A stretch of DNA of 59,930 bases from Zygophlyctis sp. KS116 (GCA_054661495.1 BAAFSQ010000030.1:1-59930), one strand, 5' to 3'; shown: positions 12,276 to 23,085, counted from the first letter of the stretch. Numbers and translations are program-made. The notes: generated by a model from the letters alone, not told the origin.

Positions 12276-14875
12276 CTAATCAACATTCATCACTTCTTCA
12301 TCAATTTTTGAATCTACTTTTTCGTTAGATTCACTTTTTTCCTTGTCATCATCCTTGCTTTCAGCCTTTTCTTCAGGAGCCTTGGCCTCTGGTTTCTTCT
12401 CAACCTTTGGCTTGGGCTTGTTTAATATTGGGTTCACAAAGTAAGTCAAGTTCTAATTTGTTATAAAATTTTAAAATACCTCCATTTCCTTGGTCATTTG
12501 AGATGTTGTCACAACAGGATCACTACTTAATGGTGATTCATTCTGCTTTCCAATCATTTCATTTAGCCATGACATTTTCTTCTTGCACTCTTCTTTGATT
12601 CGGTTCATTTCTTCAGCGGGAATATGAGCATACTTTTCATCCTAAAGGTTAAAATATTAAATATAATTACGCCAGAATCTACTTTGAGGATAACAGAGTT
12701 TATATATTCTTTGAATTTTCTCTCTACTCCAGGTCTTTCTTCCCTTTCAAGATAACGGAATGCAATAGGATCACCAACTTTCTTTAGTTCAGCCAACTTT
12801 TCGACATATAAAGATTTAGTAGCATCTTCACCTTCCCCATAGAGCCACTCTTCCATAGCATTTAATGATTTCATAAATTCTGCACGAGAGGAATCAATGA
12901 TAAATTCAGACCAAGCCATTTCCAACTTTGATCGAACGTCATATACATACTCTTCAAGTGCATTTCGACGATCAGCAGTATCAATAACCAGACGATCAGT
13001 AGCCTGCATTTCACCTTCGGATGCTAACCAAGTAGCAACTGCAGCAGCAGGAGTGCCCAATGGAGAAGAGACAATAGATAAATCATGCTTTTTAATGACT
13101 TTTTTTGTTTTAGCAGATGGTTCAGGAACAGGACTTTCGACCTTTTCTTCAACAAGAGACTTTTCATCAGTCTCCATTGGAGTTGCATGCCCAGAATCAG
13201 AAGCACCTTCGTCTTTGCCAACTTTCTTTCCATCGTCAACCGGGACAGATAATTCCTCTATTTGAGATGCAGCTTCAATACTTAAAATACCATCACCATC
13301 AAGCTTTGTTTTGATTTTTATTGTTGCTTTATTCTCATCTTCAAGCTCCATCGAGGTTAGCTTTTTAATTCCATTGATAGTCCATGTGCCAATTTCATAT
13401 CCACAACCTTCAGCTAAACCTCTTGTAGAAGCAGAGGGATGATAGCGAGCTTTGAAAGTAAAAGATACTCCATTTCCAGATTCAAGCTCCTTATTTCTTA
13501 AAATTCTGTTAAAAGTCAAGATCTTTGTGCTGGGAACAGCATTGCCAACAGGAAAAGCTTCCATGACAGTCTCATCCTGCATATCCTTGTTAAATGTTTG
13601 AGTTGCATCCCAGGCAAGCTCGATTGGGTATGCGTTCCAATCTTGAACAGAAAAGTCTCGAACTTTAAATACTGGAGAAATAATGGCACATTGTAAAGCC
13701 GCGCCTCTTGCAACAGCTTCATCCTGATTGAGAGTGTAAGAGAGTTTATTAGCACCCTCTAAAGACCCACCGAAAAATTTGGCAATTGTTTCCTTAACTA
13801 GGGGAACACGGGTAGACCCACCAACTAATTCAACTGAATCAATATCGGATATAGTTAGTCCAGCAGAATCAAGCGCTGCCTGAAGAGGTGCAACAAGCCT
13901 TTGACATATAGGAGTAATCCAAGATTCAAAATCAGCTCTATCGATTTCAGCAGAGACATCTTTTTCATCCTGAATACATTCAACATTAAGCATAGTCTTT
14001 TGATTTGCAGACAAAACCTTTTTGACCTTTTCAATTTGTGTGCGAAGTCTAAATACAGCCTTTGCACTACTTTTAATATCTAGCTTATATTTTTTATCAA
14101 ACTCTTGAATAAAATGATTAACCAAAACCTGATCAAAATCACGACCACCCAAATTACGATCTTGAGCAGTTCCCTTGATAATAACTTTTCCTTTAATAAA
14201 GGATGCGACTGCAACTTGATAAGAAGAATGACCTAAATCAACAAAAACAACATTTTTAGCAGCCTCTACAGATTCTGGTAAATCAGTCTTTGTAATTCCA
14301 TATCCTAAAGCTGCAGCTGTAGAATCATTAATGAGTCTCAAGACACGAATCCCAGCAATTTCAGCAGCATTAATAACTGCTCTTCTTTGACGATCCGTAA
14401 ACCAACCAGGACAAGAAATAACAGCATCAGTGACTGGAATCTTAACTTCTGCTTCTGTAAATTCCTTTACTTTTCCAAAAAACATTCCAGCGAGTTGAGT
14501 AAAAGTAAAATTTTTCTGTTCATTTGCATAAGACACTGAAGCAGCAATTTCCCCACCTTCTCCTTCCACTAGAGAAGCATTCACAAAAGCCTTTTCAATG
14601 GCTTGAATTTCCGGATCCGAAGCAGGTCTTCCTAAAAGACGTTTTAAAGATCCAACAGTATTTTTAAAGTTGAAGTTTTCCTGAGTTTTAGCTGATTCTC
14701 CCAACCAGCGTTGTTTTTCTCCCAAAGACACTAGAGATCTAGAATTTAAAAAAAGAAAAAAAACTTACGGTGTAGCTCTATTTGAGACTTCATTAACGAT
14801 AACATCAATCCCTCTATTTCTAGCAACAGCCACAACAGTATTTAAATTTCCAAAATCAATTCCAACGACAGACAT
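12276..14875 (-). CDS. SSE1: HSP110/SSE1-type Hsp70-like chaperone
   Basis: HSP110 proteins act as nucleotide exchange factors and holdases for Hsp70. Four exons (introns 14739-14768, 12642-12670, 12453-12479) give about 837 residues. The N-terminus [19 protein letters not shown] is the HSP110 form of the Hsp70 phosphate loop. Other blocks are [34 protein letters not shown] and [11 protein letters not shown]. The long acidic/lysine-rich insertion ([18 protein letters not shown]) and extended C-terminal helices separate it from canonical Hsp70. The tail is Lys/Glu-rich and ends EEVMNVD; it has no ER-retention signal, so the protein is cytosolic. A strong heat-shock element lies about 160-190 bp upstream. 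Confidence 0.95.
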
Positions 14876-15241
14876 TTTTTTTCTTTGCGGTTCTTCTTTA
14901 AAGTTTTTAATAGGTTTATAAGGTTCTCTTGTTAATTTCCGTTTGTATATCAAAGAGACGAGTAAAAGTCCCAAGAGAAATAAGAAAATTTGTAAATTGA
15001 GAATTTTGGCTTGTAATTCCTACGCCACTGATTTCCTGAACCTTGTAGAAGTTTCTAGATCTCTTGCAAGTTTATTTTAAGAATGCATCCATGATTCACA
15101 AGAGTCCATTACAACATCTAGTCCACTGTCTGCTACTATCAATATAGAGAGAGGGTTTCATATATACTATGAGGTTTAGGTTATGATTCTGAACAGTCTA
15201 ATCTCTAATTGATCTAATGTGGATTTAATACTTTGTGCATA
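14876..15241. other. Intergenic region between divergent HSP110 and a helical-protein gene
   Basis: These 366 bp hold no convincing coding frame. They contain the heat-shock element at 15035-15062, described separately. Apart from AT-rich stretches I see no tRNA, tandem repeat or strong hairpin. Confidence 0.6.
15035..15062. promoter_or_regulatory. Six-unit heat-shock element upstream of HSP110
   Basis: Five-bp units in perfect register begin at 15035 (TTC), 15040 (GAA), 15045 (TTG, one mismatch), 15050 (GAA), 15055 (TTC) and 15060 (GAT, one mismatch). This alternation of nGAAn and nTTCn is the binding site of trimeric HSF1. It lies 160-187 bp upstream of the HSP110 start, which strongly supports heat-shock control of that gene. 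Confidence 0.8.
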
Positions 15242-16270
15242 ATGAGAATATTATTAGAAATCTTTAGAAAAATATCTACTTTTACTGAAAGAGTTTTTAG
15301 AGTGTTTGTGTCCAGGGTACAAGTAATGGAAAGGTTATCTAAAATCTTTCGACAAGCAAAGTCTAGGGAAGAAATATTAGCAGGGATCTATTTGATTCCC
15401 AAGCTGTTAGAGTTGAACAAGGAAAATCTAAAAGGTTTAGTAGAGATTCTTCCCTGGGAAATTCTAAAAGGCTTGGACAATGATATTTTATTAGAAATTT
15501 TTTCGACTTTTCAAGGATATCAAGTATTTTGTAAAGAAATTCTAGAGTTGAAGATTCGGAAATTTTCTTCTAGGTTCAAAATTTTAGAGGATTTGCAGCA
15601 TTTTTCAACGGCAAAAATCGTTTTTGACTTTCAAGATTTAGGGTTTACAGTCTTTGAAACCTTATTATTAGACCTAGACAGGGAGCCACTAGAAACAATC
15701 TTGATTATTACTGAATTATTTAATCATGGAATGAAAATTCCTCTAAATTTACTCTGCAATTATTTAGATAAAATATTTCAAATTTTGTCTGTAAAGGGTC
15801 TACAGGATCATGTCAAGGAATCAATCTTTTTCTTGACAAGTAATCTAATTAAAACTCACGGTTCAATCTTTATTATTCAAGGTACAATGCTAAAAAGCTG
15901 GGAAAAAAGAATTTATTTTTTGATTCAAATGGCTGCTATTGATTTAAATTGGTGTATAGACTCTAAGGATTTAAAAAGAATTCCGCTCTTGTCAATATTA
16001 CTAGGGCAGTTGCTCGAGATTTTAGTCTCACAAATTGATAATATTCATGATATAGAAACAATTATGCAATTAAAGGAATTCACTGGCATGTTTTTTATAC
16101 AACTACTTGAAAAGGTTTGTGATTTGTATCATTCAAAAGAGTTGGTGGTGGAATATTATGCAGAGTGTATGGACTTGATTTGTTTTTGGATAGAGGAGCA
16201 GGATGTAGATGAGCAAATGGTAGAATTCAAGGTTGTTTTAGATTGGTTTGCAGAGAGTCAAAGTCTATAA
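15242..16270 (+). CDS. Unrecognised all-helical protein (possible armadillo-like fold)
   Basis: A single long frame of 342 residues with no intron needed. The start could instead be the Met at 15326 (MERLSKIFRQAK). Composition is Leu/Ile/Phe-rich with amphipathic helices throughout and no signal peptide or convincing membrane span. The pattern (REEILAGIYLIPKLL, then repeated helix pairs) vaguely resembles neurochondrin-type armadillo proteins, but no signature motif supports this. It ends 46 bp before the convergent GPI-type gene. Its length and freedom from stops in AT-rich DNA argue it is real; function unknown. Confidence 0.65.
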   Translation: MRILLEIFRKISTFTERVFRVFVSRVQVMERLSKIFRQAKSREEILAGIYLIPKLLELNKENLKGLVEILPWEILKGLDNDILLEIFSTFQGYQVFCKEILELKIRKFSSRFKILEDLQHFSTAKIVFDFQDLGFTVFETLLLDLDREPLETILIITELFNHGMKIPLNLLCNYLDKIFQILSVKGLQDHVKESIFFLTSNLIKTHGSIFIIQGTMLKSWEKRIYFLIQMAAIDLNWCIDSKDLKRIPLLSILLGQLLEILVSQIDNIHDIETIMQLKEFTGMFFIQLLEKVCDLYHSKELVVEYYAECMDLICFWIEEQDVDEQMVEFKVVLDWFAESQSL

Positions 16271-16316
16271 TCGATTAGTCTTTCTAAAATCAAAATTTTT
16301 TATTAGACTAATTCAA

Positions 16317-17595
16317 TTAAACTATGAAAGCCATCAAAGATCCAAGCAAAGTCCATCCAGAAGCCACTAATATGCCAGAAGAGATCAATTGAATGGTTTC
16401 ATATCCTACATATGATTCTTGATGTTAAAATAATAATAAAAATTACGAGAAGTAGAGGTTCCAGTAACATAGTCAACATAAGTATGCACCGTTGTTACCC
16501 TATTGTCAGTGCATACAGTACTGTAGATAGTAGATACGGACTGACAATGGTCATGATAACAATTGTTAGAATGTCCGTAATGAAGTGTTTCATAAGCTAC
16601 CAATGACTCTAAATGTTATATAAAGTTTGAAAATTACGAGAAGTAATTGTCCCCGTTACGTAGTCAACATAAGTATAGACTGTGGTAATCTTGTTGTCAG
16701 TGGACACCGTACTGTAGACAGTAGATGATGTACGACAATGATCATGATGGCACGGAACACTACTGGTAGAAGATTCAGATCCAGTTGTGGTGGCTGCTTC
16801 AGTAGTAGTGGTAGTAGCATCAGTAGTAGTTTCAGCCTCAGTAGTAGTAGTCTCTTCAGTAGTAGTAGTCTCTTCAGTAGTAGTAGTCTCTTCAGTAGTA
16901 GTAGTCTCTTCAGTAGTAGTTGTCTCTTCAGTAGTAGTTGTCTCTTCAGTAGTAGTTGTCTCTTCAGTAGTAGTAGCATCAGTAGTACAATCTGCAGAAG
17001 ATTCAGTAGTATCAGAGCAAGTAACACCTCCATTAGCAGCATCAGCAGTAAAGAATGTAGTAGTAATACTAGTTCCATCACAAGTTCCAACAGTAGAAGA
17101 AGTAGTTGCACAATCACCACAAGGAACTGAAGAGATTGTAGGATCAACACATTGGGCTCCTAGATCGTCACCAGCAGAAGTGTAAAAGATAGTAGTGACA
17201 TAAGTTCCATCACAGGCTACTACTTCAGAAGAAGTAGTAGCACAATTAGCACAAGCGGCTGTACTTTCAGTTGTATCAACGCAATCAACTCCAAAAGTGG
17301 CAGCAGTAGTAAAGAAAGTAGTAGTAATACCAACTCCGTCACACGTTCCAACAGTAGAAGAAGTAGTAGAACAATCATTGCATACAGTTACAGCACTGGT
17401 CCAACCAGGTACTCCATCACAATCATCATCACCATTTTGTCCACCATTTTCTGTTTTTGACGCTCGGACAGTAACTGAACCACCAGCACAGGTACCTCCA
17501 GGACCTGGAATAGTCACATAAGAAGTATCATAACATCCTTGTCCATGGACATAGAGAGCATTCAGAAGAGCAACAAGAGCAATTGAATAGATCAT
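16317..17595 (-). CDS. Secreted Cys/Thr-rich surface protein with a GPI-type tail and a duplicated exon
   Basis: Three exons (introns 16609-16637 and 16418-16446, both 29 nt and phase 1) give about 406 residues. There is a signal peptide (MIYSIALVALLNALYVHG). Then come several Cys-rich repeats of about 37-40 residues (CDG-x-x-I/V-TT-x-F, C-x-D-x-T-x-S), followed by a Thr/Glu stretch of eight or so TTEETT units (about 16825-16975), likely O-glycosylated. Two HDHC..TYVDYVTGT modules follow, one in exon 1 and one in exon 2. Exon 3 adds LISSGILVASGWTLLGSLMA and ends hydrophobic, which fits a GPI-attachment signal. The role is probably cell wall or coat. No known family beyond the composition. Confidence 0.82.
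16825..16975 (-). repeat. 18-bp tandem repeats coding TTEETT
   Basis: About eight tandem 18-bp units inside the surface-protein gene encode alternating Thr4 and Glu2. The units differ only at a few third positions (gtagtagtc versus gtagttgtc), so expansion looks recent. The long frames on the other strand and in the shifted frame here are by-products of the repeat. Confidence 0.85.
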
Positions 17596-17921
17596 TTCAG
17601 TTTTTCTTAATTTTTGTAAGTTTGATCAGCCCGCTTAGAGAGAACAACCATGCCACAAATTCGACTGTTTTTTCATAATTTTGAGTCATTGTTGTGCATT
17701 TTACCGCAAATTATAAAAGATCAGCGTAAATTCGAGGAAAATTGGCATTTTTATGATAACGTTGAACCTCTTTGAACATTCTGGATTTGTGAGTCATTAT
17801 TACTCCTATCGATGCTATCTGTTAGAGTTTTTAAATTTTTCCATTCTAGGTAGCGGCTGTCATTGTAAAACTTGTCTGCGCTCTAAAATCGCGAACGAAA
17901 CGCCACTGGACCGCGTGTAAA
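17596..17921. promoter_or_regulatory. Divergent promoter region with two TGAGTCAT sites
   Basis: These 326 bp lie between the start of the surface-protein gene (minus) and PEX11 (plus). TGAGTCAT occurs at 17682-17689 and 17790-17797, the AP-1/Gcn4-type bZIP core. The last 50 bp before PEX11 are unusually GC-rich. No coding frame or RNA gene is apparent. Factor binding is inferred from the motif only. Confidence 0.4.
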
Positions 17922-18596
17922 ATGTCTGAGAACCTTGATAAACTATGTAGATTCTTGAATTCTGTCCGTGGAACTGACAAATTCTTTATGTTGATCCAAT
18001 ACACTTTCAAAATCATTAATGCTTATTTAAAGAATTTGGATCCTGAATCAAAATTAGCCACTAGACTTTTAAATTTATCTAATCCTATTTCTGATACCAG
18101 AATACTACTTCGATACTATGGACTTGTACCATTGTATCAATGGATTAAATACTCTGAAAATAATCCTGCTCCAACTGCTAAATTACAATGGATCATTAGA
18201 GCTCAAAACTTTGTAAATGTTTGCTATTATCCTCTAGAACATTTGTATTGGTTAGGAGCACATTCAGTCATTCCAATGAATTCTAGTACAAGAGATAAAA
18301 TAGGAATGTGGTCTTGTAGATTTTGGGCATCTTATGTGATTCTATATTTTTATCAATTATTTGAAGAATTCAAATTGTTGAATCAAAAAAAACTAGAAAA
18401 TAACTCAAAACAAGATTTAGAAATTATAAATCAAGAAAGAGAAACATTGTTGATTAATACAATGGTGAATTCAGCATACTTTCCATTGACAATACATTGG
18501 TCATTGGAGAAATCATCATTATCAGATTTAGGAGTTGGAGTTTTTGGGACAATTGCTGCAATTGGACAGATTGTTTTAGCGTGGAAATCTGCATGA
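17922..18596 (+). CDS. PEX11: Peroxisomal membrane protein PEX11
   Basis: PEX11 elongates and divides peroxisomes. It is an intronless 224-residue frame. It opens with the amphipathic helix region (LDKLCRFLNSVRGTDKFFMLIQY), then LATRLLNLSNPISDTRILLRYYG, close to the usual S.ARK.FRLGK region, then YYPLEHLYWLGAH, a family hallmark. Near the C-terminus the NSAYFPLTIHWSLE block is followed by a glycine-rich membrane segment (GVFGTIAAIGQIVLAWKS). The architecture resembles PEX11C/gamma. Confidence 0.9.
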   Translation: MSENLDKLCRFLNSVRGTDKFFMLIQYTFKIINAYLKNLDPESKLATRLLNLSNPISDTRILLRYYGLVPLYQWIKYSENNPAPTAKLQWIIRAQNFVNVCYYPLEHLYWLGAHSVIPMNSSTRDKIGMWSCRFWASYVILYFYQLFEEFKLLNQKKLENNSKQDLEIINQERETLLINTMVNSAYFPLTIHWSLEKSSLSDLGVGVFGTIAAIGQIVLAWKSA

Positions 18597-18711
18597 AAAC
18601 TTCCAGTTAACTTTTTAGATTCTCTAAATAAAATCACTCATCGATAAAGATGGAATAGTCTATAAAGCTAAGTACATCTGACAAATCGGGAGTTTTAAAA
18701 TTTAACGGCTT

Positions 18712-19639
18712 ATGGGCGATCAAACTTCATACAGAAAACTAGTTTCTATTTTCCATTCGGCAAGAGAGTATCTAAGTCCTTTAGCGACATCGTCTAAATT
18801 TATAGAGACTGGATGTATTACAGTAGAGGAATTTATTTTAGCTGGTGATTATTTAACAAGTCAATTTCCAACTTGGGAATGGAAATCTGGAATACCTTCA
18901 AAGAGAAAAGATTATTTACCGGCCGATAAACAATATCTAATGACTAGAAAAGTTCCTTGTCTTAAAAGAGTATCGCAAGTGGAATATAATGCAAATGATT
19001 CAGAGGCAGTCGATGAGACTGGTTGGGTAACAACGCATGTTGGGCACGTTGGGAAAAAGGATATTTCAGAAATTCAAGAACTTTCAAATCAAGAGGAAAA
19101 TGCTCAAATGCCAAATTTAGATGATATTCCAGATTTAGAAGAGGATCTAGATGGATTTCATGATCCTGCAATACTTGAATCTAATAATGATAATATCTTG
19201 AAAACTAGGACTTATGATTTGTCAATTACATATGATAAATACTATCAAACTCCAAGGTAATTTACTACTCTTTTATTCAAGAGTTTTCTTGTTTGGTTAT
19301 GATGAGAATGGTTCACCATTATCAACTGAACAAATATTTGAAGATATTTCACAGGATCATGCTAAAAAGACTGTAACTATTGAAGGTCATCCAAACGAAG
19401 AGTTTACTCTTGCTTCTATACGTAATTTTTATAATTTAAAAGAAAATTAGATCCATGCAGACACGCAGAAGTAATGAAGAGGATTATAGATCATTTAACA
19501 GAATCAGGGCTAGAGTTGAGAGTTGATCAGTATCTTTTAATCTTTTTGAAGTTTATTGCATCAGTGTTGCCAACGATGGAGTATGATTGTAGGTTTTTAA
19601 GTACGCTTAATTCTAGATACAATGTCAATGAAGGCTTGA
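18712..19639 (+). CDS. ATG3: Autophagy E2-like enzyme ATG3
   Basis: ATG3 conjugates ATG8 to phosphatidylethanolamine. Four exons (introns 19257-19281, 19422-19450, 19589-19616; 25, 29, 28 nt) give about 281 residues. The N-terminal [20 protein letters not shown] matches the family opening, followed by FPTWEWKSG and [11 protein letters not shown]. The acidic flexible region includes [12 protein letters not shown]. The catalytic Cys is in [11 protein letters not shown], created exactly by the second splice. The protein ends [20 protein letters not shown] then YTMSMKA, the same place human ATG3 ends EYDYTRHFTM. Ignoring the last intron would give a longer, unsupported C-terminus. Confidence 0.96.
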
Positions 19640-19857
19640 GTAAAGTTGTATATCTAAGTATTTCTGAATTTCTGAATTTCTGAATTTTCCACGTCATGTA
19701 AAAGTCCAATCTCTGCATCACATCTAAACTGTTTAAAAGGTGTATTGAAATTTCCAACTGCTCTGATAACCCATGTCTAGGTTCTGGATTGGAAGCTAAA
19801 CCTTGTCAAAGACGATCGTTTGTTGAATGACGATATCCCATTGTGCTTCAGGGTATA

Positions 19858-21399
19858 ATGCTATCACATCCATTGAATAAATTGTTAATAGTCTCCATAT
19901 CAGTTTTAAATTGGAGTCAAGAATACAATGCTCAGTCAAAAGAAATATGGATGCTCTTGATCTTGGTGTCCGATCTTCTTGAAAAGATTAAAAATCCAAA
20001 TCATAAACAGTTGACAATTGATGAATCAAAAGAAGATTTCAAAACTATTGAATTGGATCCTAAAAGTAGTCCAACGGTCAATCATTCATTCGGAGTATCT
20101 AAAATTCAATCATTGCCCGTTGAATTATTGCAAATGATTTTTGAGAGATTATTAACCGAGTCTCAAAGAGATCTGGGGTACGCAAGCAGAACTTGTAAGA
20201 GATGGAATGCAATTATTAATCCGATAATGATTAAAAATCCCCAATTGTTTACAAAGTACTCGATAAAGAAATTTATTGAATTGGGAAATACAACAGTCTG
20301 GCGGCAATACAGCAGAAAAGAAAGGATTGTATCTTTGAATTTTGGAAGTAGCCTGAATGGATCTTTTTTAGGTGATGCTAATATTGAAGGCATTGATAGT
20401 CTCATGGGTGCGCATTCATGTCTCTATCGCACAATTGTAAATGATCGCCATAAATATCCAGATGTACATCCTATATTTCATGAAATCATACAAACTTTTC
20501 CGTCTATAAAATATATAAAAGAAGTTGTATTTGCTAGGACTAGTGGAAACCAGGACTCTTCACAAAGAAGAGTACTTCGAAATGGATTCACAATGTCAGA
20601 CTTTGTTCTATCACGTATTCTGCGAACCATCAAGCGAATTAATACAATGCCTGAATGGATGATTATTCATTTATCAAGAGTACAGCCTGTTATTACCTTT
20701 TTATTGGATATTTATCAAAGTGAAACTAATTCAATTTCAAAGTATGCACCAAAAGCTGTAAGGAATTCTCGTCAAGTATTTCATGATAATCTCAAGGCCA
20801 TAATGAATTTACTTAGCGGATCCCTACTTTTACAAGTGCAATATGTAACCACATCATCACAAAGACTTCTTGATACCTATTGTATGATATATTATGAAGC
20901 TCTGGATTTATGTGGAATGCTAAATGTCGAACTGATCAAAACTATAATTGAAAAGTCTAATACAATAGGATCATTGTATATATACACCAAAGAAGCATTA
21001 TGTGTTTACGAATGTTTGCGATTGATATTTCAACAACAATTAAGCCCCATTTCAAACTCTATTAAAATCCACGAGCTTGATTATAACAAGATCCGTGCAG
21101 AGGTTTGTAGATTTCCTCCAACAGGAATTAATTCAGAAATATGCGAGTTTTTGGAGAATGCCTTGGATTTTACAGAGTTTCCAAATCCTATTTGGATGGA
21201 TGAAGATTTAGTTGAACTCAATCAATGGAGAAAATGGATTTCTATAGTCATAAGATGGTTTAAATCATCAAAACAAATGGAACCAGTAAAGGAATTACTC
21301 AGAGGAAATATGACAAAAATCGATCAATTAAGAGCAATACAGGTAATTACAATTATTTCATCTTTAAAGCATCGCTACGGAATAGTTTTCATGGATTAG
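19858..21399 (+). CDS. F-box protein of unknown substrate
   Basis: A single frame of about 513 residues from the first in-frame ATG; an upstream exon cannot be excluded. An F-box lies near residues 85-130 (IQSLPVELLQMIFERLL, then SRTCKRWNAIINP). F-boxes dock onto SKP1 of SCF ubiquitin ligases. The rest is helical with no leucine-rich or WD repeats that I can see, so the substrate side is unknown. It ends 35 bp before the convergent B9D2 gene. A short run of TTTCTGAA repeats lies upstream at 19663-19685. Confidence 0.78.
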   Translation: MLSHPLNKLLIVSISVLNWSQEYNAQSKEIWMLLILVSDLLEKIKNPNHKQLTIDESKEDFKTIELDPKSSPTVNHSFGVSKIQSLPVELLQMIFERLLTESQRDLGYASRTCKRWNAIINPIMIKNPQLFTKYSIKKFIELGNTTVWRQYSRKERIVSLNFGSSLNGSFLGDANIEGIDSLMGAHSCLYRTIVNDRHKYPDVHPIFHEIIQTFPSIKYIKEVVFARTSGNQDSSQRRVLRNGFTMSDFVLSRILRTIKRINTMPEWMIIHLSRVQPVITFLLDIYQSETNSISKYAPKAVRNSRQVFHDNLKAIMNLLSGSLLLQVQYVTTSSQRLLDTYCMIYYEALDLCGMLNVELIKTIIEKSNTIGSLYIYTKEALCVYECLRLIFQQQLSPISNSIKIHELDYNKIRAEVCRFPPTGINSEICEFLENALDFTEFPNPIWMDEDLVELNQWRKWISIVIRWFKSSKQMEPVKELLRGNMTKIDQLRAIQVITIISSLKHRYGIVFMD

Positions 21400-21434
21400 A
21401 TAATGTTTAAATCATGATCTTTGCATTTTGTGTT

Positions 21435-22064
21435 TTACAAGACAACACCATTTGTATCAAAATTTCTAGTGATGATTGAAACTTCAACAAAAACTTTGCC
21501 CATAGTCATCGTTTCCAATCGAAAACGATCTGAGGCATTGGTGATTACTTCAAGATTCTTTAGCTGCGGCGTCGCACCAAGAAAGTATGCTAACATTAGA
21601 GTCGTGAATGATTACAGTAGAGCTGATCAAGAAAACTCCCAATCGGTCTCCAAGTGACAATTTCAATATTATGAAGCCCATGAGATATCGGGATGTGAGT
21701 GAAACCATATCCAACTAGTATGAGTCGTTATAATAATTACCAAGTTCGTTTCTTCCAAACATGTCTTGATTGTACACTTGAATAACTAGCTTTGGCCAGC
21801 CCTTTGTGGTTGTAGTTGCGTAATGCACATCTGAATTAAGTGCAAACGAAATTACCTATTGGATGACTCCAAATGCATAGCTCGGGATTCTTGGGCGTTA
21901 GGAGTCTTGATTACCTTTGGAAGGTCGACGTGTGTTTGCCCCCATTCTTCTCCTTCTAAACATTTCCAGTTATCGCCAACCACAAAAGAATATTTACAGC
22001 TCAAATTTAAGGATGAGAAATCCGATGCACCGATTAATGTCCCCAAAATATGTACTTCCGCCAT
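21435..22064 (-). CDS. B9D2: B9D2, ciliary transition-zone B9-domain protein
   Basis: B9D2 is part of the MKS module that gates the flagellar compartment. Five exons (introns 21890-21914, 21831-21855, 21715-21740, 21590-21615; 25-26 nt) give 175 residues, the same length as human B9D2. It opens MAEVHILGTLIGASDFS (human MAEVHVIGQIIGASGFS), then WGQTHVDLPK, WSHPIDVHYAT, KGWPKLVIQVYNQDMFGR, VGYGFTHIP, TWRPIGS and the C-terminal EVSIITRNFDTNGV. The short exon giving WSHPID is recovered only with two 25-nt introns, which verifies the intron size. It proves the organism has or had a cilium. Confidence 0.97.
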
Positions 22065-22131
22065 TCAAGCGGGAAATTACGCGAATCATCAGAAGAAATA
22101 GATAACATTATACATTTTTATTCTTTTCATC

Positions 22132-23085
22132 TTATTCATTTCTTCTGTACAAGTGATTTGCAGACATTAGCGCAGCAATAAATGTTGCTAAAGAATAAGG
22201 GATCATTATAAATGAATAGCTGTAGACAAATCCGTACCAGTTCAATAAAAATGAAATCCATCGGTCATGACAACCTGGAATAGAGGGGATAATGTTGGGA
22301 TTTGGATCCACAATTTGTCTTTTTTCCAAATTACCTGTTTTTAAATTTTGATGATCTGCGTATCGTTTTGAAAGAGTACTTCCAGTCGATACAGAAGTAA
22401 CAAATCCTGCACATAAGCTATCAACAAAAGGCCGATCAACATCAGAATAATATCCACAGCAATTAAACTATCATTAAAAAGTTTTATAATACCTTTTTTT
22501 GAATAATTGAAGTTCCTGATCCCAATTTAGTCCACAAATTTGATTGCACCATCTGGAATTGGAAACTATTTGCCTCTTTATAAGCTAAATATCCATTTGC
22601 CATAAATAAACCACCTACTGGCCAAATCAAAAGTAAATAAATGGCCATCATAAGTTTTTGGTGTTTTAATGCTGCATAGAGTCCAAATAACCCGAGAAGA
22701 GTTTGAAATAGTGCCCCAACTGTTAAAATTGTAATAATATCCTTTTTCAGCAGCATTATAGTTCTAGCCATGTCCAATTTATTAGAAAAAATAGCAAAGC
22801 AAAAGAAGAGTAAGATGATTCCGGCAATCAGATACTTTTGTTTACTAAACTGAAAATTACCAGTCCATTGAATACCAAAAATATTGTTTTCTGGCGAGTG
22901 AATTGTGCAAAGTTCTTCTTATTCACCTCTGAAATATTGGAGATGTAACTCCTGACGCTCATCATTGATTTGGCTGTATTGCGCCGAATAATATCTACCA
23001 CATTACCGTTCTTTTTTGCATTAGCAATAGCTGAGGCATCATAACCATCCTCAAATTTGTTGGGATCATCAAAATCGTAAGTCAT
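22132..23085 (-). CDS. Tetraspanin
   Basis: Three exons (introns 22835-22860 and 22468-22492; 26, 25 nt) give about 300 residues. Four membrane spans are visible: YLIAGIILLFFCFAIF, ILTVGALFQTLLGLFGLYAA, MMAIYLLLIWPVGGLFM and one after WISFLLNWYGF. The large loop carries the diagnostic NCCGY motif, created by the second splice, and a later PGC. The 70-residue N-terminal extension with an RQK stretch before the first span is longer than in typical tetraspanins. Tetraspanins organise membrane microdomains; the partner is unknown. Divergent from the Bud4/anillin-like gene, 117 bp apart. Confidence 0.92.

Noticed and set aside
16656-17185. Long Leu-rich, Ser-rich and Val-rich frames in and opposite the surface-protein gene
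   Set aside because: They are alternative readings of the TTEE and Cys-rich repeats. The chosen frame has a signal peptide and continues through two good introns to a GPI-type tail.
19639-19683. Longer ATG3 C-terminus ending in EFLNF
   Set aside because: It needs the last 28-nt intron to be retained. Splicing restores the conserved EYDYT ending.
21421-21657. Plus-strand frame of 78 codons after the F-box gene
   Set aside because: It is antisense to well-supported B9D2 exons.
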